A stretch of DNA of 64,000 nt. Origin: Trifolium pratense. Lineage: Eukaryota > Streptophyta > Magnoliopsida > Fabales > Fabaceae. Both the position numbers and the translations under genes were made by a program. The stretch spans positions 28,159,838-28,223,837 of the forward strand of contig NC_060059.1 of the NCBI RefSeq assembly GCF_020283565.1. Reading direction: 5' to 3'. Below are positions 1 through 10,032 of the stretch, piece after piece. The notes beneath the pieces were generated by a model. That model was not told the origin of the DNA. It did no database searches and was given only the letters and a program-made list of their open reading frames with translations. Position 1 is the first letter of the stretch. The number at the start of each line of letters is the position of its first letter.

Positions 1-420
1 ATTGTGTGAATAGCATCTTGTTAATGCTGCTTGTTTTAGCGGGCACGTTTATTTGTGACGTTTGTTTGACTTGCCCGTAATTCACGCTTGCTCCCTGTGT
101 CGAGGAGATATTTTGCGTTGGTGATAACGATGAGCCCCTCGAGAGACGCGTGGTCTGTTCGATGGGATGTGAAGAGACAGATTCTTCATCATTTAATGCC
201 ACGCGTGTGGGCTATGAAGAGACGCAATAAATGCCTAGGGAAGTGGCTCTTTATTGCTTCGTTTTACGAGGAAGCTTCTGGGCCGCAGGATTGATCATGC
301 CTTTTCGTTTTCTGCGGGATTGAATCTTAGCCACTTGATGGCTCTTGATCAGGATCGTTGGATTTTGATCAACGGTTATGATGTGCTGTGGCGCACAGGT
401 TCGTGATAGAGGTGCATTGA

Positions 421-849
421 TGGGGAGTCGAGGAGAAAAAGAACTTGGAAGCGGTGATAGCTGACCTGCAGTCCAAGCTCGCTCCAGCTGCCGACGAGGC
501 CATTGAGACTTCCAGGCTGGTGAGTCGGGCAGACTTGGTGAAGGAGATTAAAAGGCAAGGGGGCTTGATGTTGGCGAGCATGGTGCATGGGTGGAAGAAT
601 GCGATCGCCCAACTCAGGGTTGTGAATGCCGAGCATGGCTTGATTACTGATGGCATTCACAAGCTCAAACGGGTTGAGAACGGGCAGATTGTTATTCCTG
701 AAGAGTATAAGAAAATGGCCCTTGAGGAGGAGAAGTACGATGAGGCTGGTGATGATGATGACGAGGAGGAGGAGGAAGCTGAGGAGGAAGCTGTCGGGGA
801 GGACCAGGCACCGGAGGATAACCCAGAGGGCCATGATGAGAGCACCTGA
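421..849 (+). CDS. Antisense extra ORF in the 3' region of the Tat element
   Basis: An open frame on the strand opposite to gag-pol, lying between pol and the missing 3' LTR. It is open from a stop at 418-420 to a TGA at 847-849, about 142 codons. There is no ATG at its left end; the first in-frame ATG comes well inside. The middle is charged and helical in character, with repeated Glu/Lys/Leu heptad-like spacing. The C-terminus is a very acidic run of Asp and Glu. Antisense extra ORFs downstream of pol are known in Tat-lineage plant elements, and this position fits. Function unknown; it may be the 3' part of a longer or spliced frame that has decayed. Confidence 0.4.
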   Translation, partial: WGVEEKKNLEAVIADLQSKLAPAADEAIETSRLVSRADLVKEIKRQGGLMLASMVHGWKNAIAQLRVVNAEHGLITDGIHKLKRVENGQIVIPEEYKKMALEEEKYDEAGDDDDEEEEEAEEEAVGEDQAPEDNPEGHDEST

Positions 850-1566
850 TCCTCCTCGACTGTTTTATTTGGGCCTGCGCGCCGTTAACTTGTAATTTTC
901 TTTGTTTTTGAACAATATTTGGGGGCCTGCGTGCCCGGTTTTGTAATATTTGAACAAGTGGGTTTTTATGCCCGGTATTTATAACAGTGCCCGTTTTGTT
1001 AGTCCTGCTCGTTTATTTCGTTCTCCTCGTGTGTATGTTTAAATTATTGTTTTCGTTTTGCTAAGTTATGCCTGCGTGGAATATGCATGTCTTTATGCTT
1101 GCTCGTTTTTAACTTAACAAATTTTTGGTTTTTATATTCGTATACTTGCTCGACATTGTTGTATGCCTGCTCGACAAAACCGTTTTTATATTTGTAAGTT
1201 TTTTGTTGCGAGCGCGTTTCGTCGAGGAGGTCATCCTCGGATTTAACTTAGAAAGTTTAGGGAACTAACTAAGCGCCTAGAGTTGTTTTCTGAGGCTAAT
1301 ACGGAGACCGACACGTTGTTGTGCCCGTCCCCGCGGCTTGAACTTCCCATCGCGAGCTGGGCGTTAAGCCTTGGCACGAAGACGAGGAGCTTGTCTCAAA
1401 GGTTATCCTCGTCGGGGAGATGCTCTGCCCTTCCTGAGCCAGAGTATCTCCTTTTCAATTATTGGATCGAGCACGTGTGCCCGCGTGCTTTCCGTTGTCG
1501 AGGTGTCGGGCTCGTTGCTAGAGGGTCCGAGCAGCCTTTTAGAATTGTTTTTAGTTTGGCAATAAC
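850..1566. other. Non-coding 3' region of the Tat element
   Basis: No convincing coding frame. The stretch is T/G-rich, with repeated short words such as tgcccg, cctgctcg and gtcgagga. It separates the antisense ORF from the end of pol. No LTR match or polypurine tract could be placed here. Confidence 0.5.
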
Positions 1567-4500
1567 TTAGCTATAATACTGTTTTAACTTTTGGGCGTTC
1601 CAAGGTCGAGGAAGTTTCTTTCCTCGAAGATCCTCGAGATAATATGCGCCATTATCTGTTTTGTCAATGACGCGATATGGTCCTTCCCAGTTGGCCGCCA
1701 GTTTACCATCCTGGGAGTCCTTAGCATTTCGTCTTAAGACGAGGCTGCCCACTTCAAATTCTCTTTTGATGACTTTGACGTCATGTCGGGCAGCTATTTT
1801 CTGTTTAAGGGTGGCTTCCCGAAGGGATGCCCCCGTTCGGATCTCTTCGACGAGATCAAGCTCTTCACGGAGAGCTTCGTCGTTCATTTCTTCTTCGAGC
1901 GGTTGCTCGGTTCGGCGAGACGGCTCGCCCACTTCAACGGGGATGACTGCTTCTGTTCCATATACCATTCTAAATGGAGTCTCCCCGGTTGTGGAGTGTG
2001 GTGTTGTGCGATAGGCCCAAAGGACGCTTTCGAGCTCCTCGACCCATTTCTTTTTATTCTGGTCCAATCTTCGTCGTAGGCCGCGCAGGATTACTCTGTT
2101 GGCGGCCTCGGCTTGCCCGTTAGTTTGGGGATGTTCCACGGAAGTGAAATGTTGCTTGGTCCCCAGGGCAGCGAGGAAGTCTTGGAATCCTTTGTCCGTG
2201 AATTGTGTCCCGTTGTCCGTGACGACGGCTTGTGGTATCCCAAATCGGCAGAGTACGTCGCGTTTGAAGAAACGGAGTATCCTGAACGACGTTATGTCGG
2301 AGAGGGGTTCTGCCTCTACCCACTTGGTGAAGTAGTCCACGGCGACTATTAGGAATTTATTTTGATGGAGTCCCTTTGTGAAAGGGCCAAGTATATCCAT
2401 GCCCCACCAAGCGAAGGGCCATGGCGACGACATAGATTTGAGCTCGTGGGGAGGAGCTAGGTGCATGTCCCCATGTCGTTGACATTTGTCGCATTTTTTC
2501 ACATGGTCCTTAGCGTCTTGCTGCATGGTGGGCCAATAGTATCCTGCCCGAAGAGCTTTTCTGGCCAGCGATCTTCCTCCCAGGTGCTGGGCGTTGATCC
2601 CCTCGTGTACCTCGCGCAGGATGTAGTCGACTGTTTCCTCGTCGACGCATTTTAGGAGTGGGATTGAGAACCCTCGTCTGTATAACTTTCCGTCGAGGAT
2701 GACATATGCGCATGCTCGACGTCTTATTATTGCAGCTTCTTTCTGATTGTCGGGGAGGGTTCCATTCGCGAGGAAGTTATAAACGGGGGTCATCCAGCAG
2801 TTTTTGTCGCCGATGACATTTATGTCGAGGACGTTGGTCGTTTTCTCGATGCTTGGTCGAGGGAGTATTTCTTGAATGACGGATTTGTTTCCGCCTTTCT
2901 TTTTTGTGCTCGCCAGTTTGGACAGGATGTCTGCCCGTTTGTTGTGCTCGCGTGGAACGTGTTGCACTTCCACGGATTGGAACTTAGTGATTCTTTCCTT
3001 CACTAATGCTAAATACTCGGAGAGGTTATCATTTTTGGCTTGATACTCTCCTAATACTTGTGAGGCAACAAGTTGTGAATCTGTGAAGATTTTAATTTCT
3101 TTTGCCTCCATGTCCTCGGCCAACCGTAGTCCTGCCAAGAAGGCTTCGTATTCTGCTTGGTTGTTCGATGTCGGGAAGGATAGTGCTAGGGATACCTCGA
3201 TGATGATCCCGTTCTCGTTTTCCAGGATAATTCCTGCTCCTGCTCCCGTGGCGCTCGATGCTCCGTCGACGAATATTGTCCATTTGTCTGCCTCGCTTGT
3301 CGTGGAGGCTGAACTCGTCATTTCGGCCACAAAGTCTGCTAGGACTTGTGATTTTAGCGCTTTCCTGCTTTCATAACGAATGTCGAATTCGGAAAGCTCG
3401 AGGGACCATTTGAGCATCCTGCCCGCCATATCTGGCCGACCAAGTAATGACTTGATTGGTTGGTCGGTTCGGACTACGATTGTGTGTGCTAGGAAGTAGT
3501 GACGTAGTCTTCTTGCTGCGTTGATCAAGGCAAGGGCCACCTTCTCGATTTGTGTATATCTGAGTTCGGGCCCCTGGAGAGCCTTGCTTGTAAAGTACAC
3601 TGGTTTTTGTCCTTTCGTTGTTTCACGGACAAGGGCTGCGCTGACGGCCTCAGATGCGACGGAGAGGTAGATGTATAACACTTCCTCGACATCCGGGCGC
3701 GAGAGGACTGGGGGTTCGGACAGGGCCTTCTTAAGATGTTGGAGGGCCTGCTCGCACTCGTCCGTCCATTCGAACACAGCTTCTTTCCTTAGTAATTTGA
3801 AAAGCGGTAATGCGTGTTGAGCAGACTTTGCTACGAAGCGAGACAATGAGGTCAGCATTCCGTTCAGGGTTTGTATGGATTTTTTGTTGCTCGGAGTTGG
3901 GAGCTCCGTAAAGGCGCGACATTTGTCGGGGTTGGCTTCGATTCCTCGTTCTGTTAGGTAGAATCCGAGGAACTTTCCTGCTCGTACCCCGAAGGTGCAC
4001 TTTTCTGGGTTGAATCGCATGTTGTGTTTCCTGGCCTGCTCGAAGACCTTACGTAAGTGGGCGGTATGGTCGATTTCCTCATGGGATTTTACGATCATGT
4101 CGTCCATGTAGACTTCGAGCATGTCGCCTATTTCTCCCCGGAATACTTTGTTCATCATCCGCTGGTATGTAGCACCAGCGTTTTTTAGACCGAAGGGCAT
4201 TACGTTGTAGTAATAGTTGCCCGACTCGGTCATGAAAGCTGTTTTTCCCCTGTCGGCCACAGCCATTGGGATTTGGTTGTATCCTGAATATGCATCCATA
4301 AAAGACAATAATTTAAAGCCAGAAGAATTATCGACTAGTTTATCAATGCAAGGTAAAGGATAAGAATCTTTAGGGCAAGCCCTATTGAGATCGGTATAGT
4401 CAACACACATGCGCCATTTTCCATTAGATTTTTTAACTAGTACAACGTTTGACAACCAGGTAGTGTATCTGGCTTCAGAAATAAAATTTGCCTCTAGGAG

Positions 4501-5709
4501 GTCTTTTACAGCTTTTTCAGCAGCCTCCGCTTTTTCGGGAGACTGCCTACGCCTACGTTGCACTACAGCACTAGCAAGTGGGTCGACAGTAAGTTGATGA
4601 CAAGCGATGTTTGGATCCAGCCCGGGCATGTCGGCAGCGTGCCATGCGAACAAGTCAGCATTTTCTCTAAGGCAGGCTTTCAGCTGCTTCCTCGCCAACT
4701 CGGGGAGCCCCGTACCAATCTTGACTCCTTTTTCTGGATCCTCGCCAAACTGGACTATCTCAAAGTCTCCATCTGGAATGGGGCGATAATGCTCTTTGCT
4801 CGCCCCGTCGTCCTCCTTCTCCTCCTTCCTTAGCTTTTTCTCCTCCTTATGCTCTTTCTTGGAGGTGCGGCTGTCAAGATCAACAGAGCTCACACTTGGA
4901 CCGGGCAGACTTGGTGGTGCTTCCGGGGATGGCTTTGGTGGTGTTTCCGAGGAAGGCTTTGGCTTCTTTGCTTTAGGAGCTTTGCCAATGAAGTTGTTGC
5001 CTTTGGATGCTGCGTCAAAGCACCTCCTCGCAGCTTCAATGTCCCCGTGTAGAGTAGCAACCTGCCCCTTATGAGTGTAATACTTCATCTTCAGGTGGGC
5101 AGTGGAGGGGACCGCAACCAGGTCTGCTATGGCCGTCCTGCCGATGATGCATTGGTAGAGGCAGGGGCAGTCCACGACCAAGAATTTGACTCTGATCGAC
5201 TTGGCAGTTTCCTCGGAGCCAAAAGTGACTATGAGGTCGACATAGCCCCAAGGCCTAGTGGTTGCCCCGTTGAATCCTGTGAGATCTGAACCCAAGTACG
5301 GGGTGAGGTGTGTCTCGTCCAGCTGTAAGGTCCTGAACAAACTGGCGTACATAATGTCGCAGGAGCTCCCCGGATCGATGAGGACCCGACGAACGTCCAT
5401 GTTGGCCATGTCTGCCCGGACGAGGAGGGGAATTTGGAAATTGGCTGTCCCGCCGGGCAGCTCTTCTCGATAGAAGGCTAAAGGTATTGATCGCCCCTTC
5501 GCCTTGTCCAGTGTTGCGTTCATATTCGAGGACGTGTTGATGAGATCCTCGAATTTTCTTTTTATCGATCCGACGGTGTGCTTGTCCATGTGACCGCCGG
5601 ATATGACGAATGAGTCAGTGAAATATTCCCACGTGCTAAGCGTAGGAGCAGTATAGGTGTCCCCAAAATCACTAGGGATAGCAAAATCTTCTGGCCGGGA
5701 TACGCTCAT
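1567..5709 (-). CDS. Tat-lineage pol polyprotein (protease, RT, RNase H x2, integrase)
   Basis: A 1380-codon frame. Visible in order: aspartic protease motif DPGSS near residue 112; reverse transcriptase with YMDD at about residues 534-537; the usual Ty3-type RNase H; a second RNase H-like domain beginning with FVDGASS, diagnostic of Tat elements; then integrase with an H-H-C-C zinc finger near residues 1040-1075 and D, D, E near 1104, 1162 and 1198. The C-terminus ends in LPRPWNAQKLKQYYS with no chromodomain. It makes the enzymes that copy and integrate the element. It is in the same frame as gag, separated from it only by a TGA at 5788-5790 and 26 further sense codons. The chosen ATG at 5709 may therefore be internal to one long gag-pol frame. 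Confidence 0.93.
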   Translation of the reverse strand: MSVSRPEDFAIPSDFGDTYTAPTLSTWEYFTDSFVISGGHMDKHTVGSIKRKFEDLINTSSNMNATLDKAKGRSIPLAFYREELPGGTANFQIPLLVRADMANMDVRRVLIDPGSSCDIMYASLFRTLQLDETHLTPYLGSDLTGFNGATTRPWGYVDLIVTFGSEETAKSIRVKFLVVDCPCLYQCIIGRTAIADLVAVPSTAHLKMKYYTHKGQVATLHGDIEAARRCFDAASKGNNFIGKAPKAKKPKPSSETPPKPSPEAPPSLPGPSVSSVDLDSRTSKKEHKEEKKLRKEEKEDDGASKEHYRPIPDGDFEIVQFGEDPEKGVKIGTGLPELARKQLKACLRENADLFAWHAADMPGLDPNIACHQLTVDPLASAVVQRRRRQSPEKAEAAEKAVKDLLEANFISEARYTTWLSNVVLVKKSNGKWRMCVDYTDLNRACPKDSYPLPCIDKLVDNSSGFKLLSFMDAYSGYNQIPMAVADRGKTAFMTESGNYYYNVMPFGLKNAGATYQRMMNKVFRGEIGDMLEVYMDDMIVKSHEEIDHTAHLRKVFEQARKHNMRFNPEKCTFGVRAGKFLGFYLTERGIEANPDKCRAFTELPTPSNKKSIQTLNGMLTSLSRFVAKSAQHALPLFKLLRKEAVFEWTDECEQALQHLKKALSEPPVLSRPDVEEVLYIYLSVASEAVSAALVRETTKGQKPVYFTSKALQGPELRYTQIEKVALALINAARRLRHYFLAHTIVVRTDQPIKSLLGRPDMAGRMLKWSLELSEFDIRYESRKALKSQVLADFVAEMTSSASTTSEADKWTIFVDGASSATGAGAGIILENENGIIIEVSLALSFPTSNNQAEYEAFLAGLRLAEDMEAKEIKIFTDSQLVASQVLGEYQAKNDNLSEYLALVKERITKFQSVEVQHVPREHNKRADILSKLASTKKKGGNKSVIQEILPRPSIEKTTNVLDINVIGDKNCWMTPVYNFLANGTLPDNQKEAAIIRRRACAYVILDGKLYRRGFSIPLLKCVDEETVDYILREVHEGINAQHLGGRSLARKALRAGYYWPTMQQDAKDHVKKCDKCQRHGDMHLAPPHELKSMSSPWPFAWWGMDILGPFTKGLHQNKFLIVAVDYFTKWVEAEPLSDITSFRILRFFKRDVLCRFGIPQAVVTDNGTQFTDKGFQDFLAALGTKQHFTSVEHPQTNGQAEAANRVILRGLRRRLDQNKKKWVEELESVLWAYRTTPHSTTGETPFRMVYGTEAVIPVEVGEPSRRTEQPLEEEMNDEALREELDLVEEIRTGASLREATLKQKIAARHDVKVIKREFEVGSLVLRRNAKDSQDGKLAANWEGPYRVIDKTDNGAYYLEDLRGKKLPRPWNAQKLKQYYS

Positions 5710-5787
5710 AGCTATTTGCTTGGCGTTTTTCTGCCCGGCTGGTTGTGGAGGTACCTCCTCGACCGCGCGAGTCTCCGCGGTATCTGG

Positions 5788-7518
5788 TCAAGGATCATTG
5801 TTTCTTTTTACGAATTGTCTTAGTTGTCCGCTTCTGATCATGATTTCAATAGCATCCTTCAGTTGGATGCAGTCGTCGGTCCTGTGACCATAACTCTTGT
5901 GGTATCTGCAATACCTATTTTTGTCTTGGCCGGGCTTCAGGGGGGTTGGCTTTGGTTGCTTCACATTTGCTCTGTCAAACTCAGAGATGTGAATTTCAGC
6001 GAATATCTCTCCCCGTGATTTGATGAGGGGGGTGTAGGTGGCGAATGTGCTTGGAGGGCCACGAGATTCTCGTCTTTCGCCCCTCCTTCTGTCTCTACCC
6101 CTCTCGCCACCCCTGTCGCCGCCTCTATCGCTTCCCTTGTCGCCACCCCTGTCATCGTTCCTATGGGAGGACTCGCGGGCAGGGTGGCTGCTTCCAGGTC
6201 GGGCAAGGCGGGCGACATCAGCTGCCTGGACTTCCTCGTAATCAATGTACTTTTGAGCTTTTAGGAGGAGGTCGTCCCAGGTGGGTGGTTTTTCTATGCC
6301 CACAGCTTTGGCAAAATCGCTGCCCGGGCGAAGGCCCCTCTGCAGCAAGTACTTCTTCATATCGTCGGTTGTTTCGACCTGCACAGCCTCCTTATTGAAC
6401 CTCTCGACGAAATTGCGGAGAGTTTCTTCCTCGGCCTGGTAGATGGCCTCCAAGGCGTGCACGGTTTTTGGGTGCTTGCGGGAAGCAGTGAAATGTCTAC
6501 AGAACTGGTCTGTAAGGTCCTTCCACGAGTAGATAGATTGAGGGGGCAGGCTTTGGTACCATGCCATTGCTCCCTTCCTCAGCGTGGTCGGAAAGAGTCT
6601 GCATCTGATGGCACCGCTAATATTCCTGAAATCCAGGTTAGCGTTGACATTGGCTATGTGATCGTCGGGGTCGGTCAAACCATCGTACGCGGGGAGCGTA
6701 GGAGGTCTCTCGAAGCCCTTTGGAACGCGCTTCCTCAGAATGTCTGCGGACAGGGGGCATCGGGGATCACCCTCGTCACTCCCATTGGGAGAATGGTCCT
6801 CGGACGACCGTGGAGAATGATCGCCGGGCATGGGCGTTGGACTGCGAGATTTGCGAGGACGGTAGCTGCCCGACGCGCCATGCTTGGCCATCGTCGCCAA
6901 CCCTTGAGGTGAATGGCGGCGTGGAGCTTCATGCTTCCCTTTCTTGCCCGGAGGGGACCTACCCTCGCGATGAGGCGGAGTACGATCTTTCTTCCGAGGA
7001 GTAACTTCGACCCTCTCTAGGTCGGGGCGTCGATGTTTGACGGCCGCGGACGGGGAGGGGAAGAATCAGCCTGTTGTCTCCGCGGGGGAGAGTTGGTCTT
7101 TCTGCGGCGCCGGTCTCTTTCCAGCGCGGCGATTCTTTCGCTTTGTTCGTCTAGCCGACGACCTTGAGCCTGCATGGCCTCCGTTGTTTGTTTGAGAGCA
7201 GCGATCAAGGCCGTGATCTCGGAATTGGCCAAGATTGCGGGTTGTCCAGCGTTGTCCAGCGTTGTTTGCTGGAGTTTCTTGTTTCAATTGCGGGCGTTTG
7301 CCCATCTGACGATCGGTTAGGATCTCGACGTCTTCTTCATCGGAAGAGAGTGAGGTTTCCCGTCCATCGCGGGAGTCGGTTTCTGGACCGCGTGGTACGG
7401 TGGTATCGTCACGCACCGGTGATAGAACGGTGTTATGCTGTGGCGGCGGTGAGGGTGGAACGTTGAGCACGTTCTCGTCGCCGGTATCGGTGTTGAGTTG
7501 CTGTGATGAACTAGCCAT
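5788..7518 (-). pseudogene. Tat-lineage gag, frameshifted in its N-terminal third
   Basis: The capsid/nucleocapsid gene. The last 370 codons (from 6900) are open and hold the retrotransposon gag domain and a zinc knuckle (CRYHKSYGHRTDDC, C-x2-H-x4-H-x4-C). The natural start is probably the ATG at 7518 (MASSSQQL). From about 7260 to 7020 the coding sequence runs in another frame. The entry point coincides with a 10-bp tandem duplication (gttgtccagc twice, 7241-7260), and the frame returns near 7020 beside a short C run. The frame ends in a TGA at 5788-5790. The original protein would have been about 575 residues. These breaks suggest this copy no longer makes normal Gag. Confidence 0.8.
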
Positions 7519-7592
7519 GGTGAAAGTTGTTGAGAGAATCGGTTTTTATCTTTGTTTCTTTAGGAAAGATTAAAGAAGGGGAGGAACTCAGT

Positions 7593-7610
7593 TCCCCACA
7601 GACGGCGCCA
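7593..7610 (-). other. Primer-binding site of the Tat element
   Basis: Read on the minus strand, TGGCGCCGTCTGTGGGGA begins one base after the LTR end. It starts with TGG, which pairs with a tRNA CCA end, and is a form common in plant Ty3/Gypsy elements. The tRNA was not assigned. Confidence 0.75.
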
Positions 7611-7611
7611 C

Positions 7612-8198
7612 TGATCTAACCTGATGATCAGAGAGGTTGAGGCCGGTCCGTTGAGCAAGCTTCCACACCGAAGGGGGGGTTTGTACCTGCAGGTGCTCCG
7701 ATGCCTAAGTCAGCAAAGAGGACAAGAGATACAAAGAAGAGAGAGAAAGAAAGTGTAGAATGGTTTTGAATACCTGGCTCTCCTGTCTAGGAGAGCTTAT
7801 ATAGTGCCCCCAGCGCTGGGCCAAAGGTTGGTCTATTGGGCCTGGATAACCGGCCCAATAGGCTCAACTGCCAGGATAGTCCCTGTATCGTAGGGGAAGG
7901 CCGTTATTCGCCTCTATCCTGGTTGGAGTCGTTCCGCTATTCGCGGGTAAGGGATAGACTCCGTGACAGATGCGGTTGGAAAAAGGAGCACGTGTTAAAT
8001 GTGCTACTTAGCTGTTAAGCTATGGCGAAGTGGATCAACATGCATGGATAGGCGAGCACGTGTTCAACGTGCTGCCTACCCGTTATGTCGAGCGGGACGC
8101 GTCATTGGCTGACGTGTCGGGGAAGTCTCCCCTTATTGGGCCATGCCCTAAATGTCGGGCATAAGTGGTTGGGCCAGCTCTTGGCCCAGTCCAGAACA
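7612..8198 (-). repeat. 5' LTR of the Tat element (587 bp)
   Basis: On the minus strand the LTR begins TGTTCTGGACTGGG and ends GGTTAGATCA, i.e. TG..CA, directly before the primer-binding site. The outer boundary is confirmed by the abrupt switch at 8199 to helicase coding sequence. The partner LTR is not in the window, so divergence between LTRs cannot be measured. Confidence 0.85.
7796..7804 (-). promoter_or_regulatory. TATA box of the Tat LTR promoter
   Basis: The minus strand reads CACTATATAAG inside the LTR, a canonical plant TATA box directing transcription leftwards toward gag. A purine-rich stretch downstream (7725-7765 on the plus strand) fits the transcribed R/U5 part. Confidence 0.6.
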
Positions 8199-9390
8199 TG
8201 GAGGAACAAGCAAAACATTTATTTGGATAACATTGTCTTCTGGACTACATGCTAAAGGATACATTGTACTTAATGCAGCTTCCACTGGCATAGCATCCCT
8301 ATTACTACAATGTGGTTGTACAACACATTCATCGTTCGAAATTCCACTGCAAATTAATGAGACATCAATATGTAATTTTGATAGAAAGAGCGACAAGACT
8401 GATTTGTTCATAAAAACCAAGTTGATCATTTGGGACGAAGCACCTATAATGCATCATTGGTGCTTTGAGGCTTTTGGCAGGTCATTACGTGATATGATGT
8501 CTTACAACGGTGTGGACAATAACAACAAACCCTTTAGTGATATATTAGTTGTTTTGGGGGGTAATTTTAGACAGATTTTACAGACTACTAGAAAGGATGT
8601 AGACAGGACATAATGGCAGCCGCCATCAATTCGTCCAAGTTATGCGATCATTGCAAAATTTTGAAGCTTTCAACAAATATGCGTTTAAGCGCTTCAACCG
8701 TTCATGTTAAGCAAATTGCAATAAAAATGTTTGCCAAATATGGATTCTTTCGATCGGTAATGGAAATGTCTCCAGATGAGGGTGGAAAATTAGTTTGAAT
8801 ATTCTTGCGTTCTCTTATTGATTTTGCATATCCAGATGTTTTTTAAAATATGAAGAAATCCATTTTTTTAAGAGTGTGGTATACTTGCCCCAACTTTGTA
8901 TATAGTCAAGCATGTTAATGAGTATCTCTTATTGTTTGTCCCTAGAAGTGAGCAAGAATATATTAGCTTTGTTTCGGTTTGTAGATCAGATGAATATAAC
9001 GAGATACAAAAGGAATGGTTCACACCCAAATTCTTAAATAATATTAATGTTTCGACATTCCAAATCACAAATTGATATTTAAAGTTGAATGTCCGCGGAT
9101 GTCGATGAGGAATATTGATCAGGCTGTAGAGTTGTGCAATGAGACTAGATTAATCATTGATGTTCTTGGAAAACATTGTATTTGTGCAATCGTCATTACT
9201 GAAAAAATGTATTCCAAGCTTGAATTTGATACAAAGTGACCTTGGATTATCTTTCAAGTTTATGAGAAGACAAATTTCATTGACTTTATGTTTTGCAATG
9301 TCTATAAATAAGAGTCAGTGTCAGTCACTTTCTCATGTCGGCATATATCTTCCTAAATTAAATAATAAATTTTTTGACAAAATTAAATAA
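8199..9390 (+). pseudogene. Helitron-type PIF1 helicase fragment, 5'-truncated by the Tat insertion
   Basis: The C-terminal part of a PIF1-like DNA helicase as found in plant Helitron transposases. Translation begins at the Walker A loop (GGTSKT, 8200-8217). It continues through Walker B (IIWDEAP, 8428-8448) and motif III (GGNFRQ, where GGDFRQ is usual). A frameshift near 8610 moves the frame to the segment with NSSKL and NMRL (8613-8798). Weak pieces follow at about 9020-9380, including MSINKSQCQSLSHVGIYLP at 9298-9354, the usual motif near the end of these helicases. There are several stops and frameshifts. The N-terminal half is absent because the Tat element joins exactly here; it may lie left of the window. 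Not functional. Confidence 0.85.
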
Positions 9391-10032
9391 TAAATTTATA
9401 TTTTATTATACTACAATAATATAATAATTATATAGTATAAATACATGGATCATCTACGACTTTTTGAAAAACCTACTTCAATAATATTAAAAACATAAAT
9501 ATGCGAAACCGAATTAGGATAAGTATATAAAACATTTATTTATTCTAAAAAAAAAGTATATAAAACATATGGCAGACGTCATACATCATTTATCACCTTA
9601 CACATGCCATGAGGGATTGGAACATTTAAGAACTCTCTAATGTCTAATACCACTATGAGCTCATTTGATTCAGGCTTTGGTTTTAACAACATTCCGGGCT
9701 AAGTGGTTTTGGCCAATAGCTATTATTTGGATATATATGGTCATGTGATAAAATTAATAATGTAATTAAATGGGAATGGCACACAAGAAAATATGGCAAC
9801 ATGAATGCTGTATCTAGCTAGTACAAAATTGAACTAATTCATCTTGTTAAACAAACTAGACCAAATTCATACAAAAGCTATTTACTGTATTCTAGCTCTC
9901 AAAATTCAAAGCATTAACTAACTTAGTCTTTAAGTATTGGCTTCAAACTTATGTTATAAAAACCCAATGTAGTTGTTACTCATTGGGGACATGTTAGGGA
10001 ATTTTTCATTGCATTCTATACTAGAATAACAA
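9391..10032. promoter_or_regulatory. Intergenic region and promoter of the dioxygenase gene
   Basis: AT-rich, no coding frame. A TATA box (gttataaaaa, about 9953-9962) lies about 75 bp before the start codon at 10033, which would leave a short leader of roughly 45 nt. Nothing else recognisable. Confidence 0.45.

Larger units (their letters stand above)
1..8198 (-). mobile_element. Ty3/Gypsy LTR retrotransposon, Tat lineage, 3' end outside window
   Basis: The element runs right to left: 5' LTR at 7612-8198, primer-binding site, broken gag, long pol, then about 1.5 kb of 3' region carrying an antisense ORF. No sequence matching the LTR was found in 1-1566, so the 3' LTR should lie left of position 1. 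Tat assignment rests on the second RNase H domain between RT and integrase, the lack of a chromodomain, and the gag zinc-knuckle type. Protease, RT, RNase H and integrase motifs all look intact, so the insertion is not ancient, but gag is disrupted. The right flank from 8199 is helicase-like sequence, so it landed in another dead transposon. Confidence 0.93.

Noticed and set aside
657..845. Serine-rich minus-strand ORF
   Set aside because: Exact shadow of the acidic tail of the antisense ORF at 421-849.
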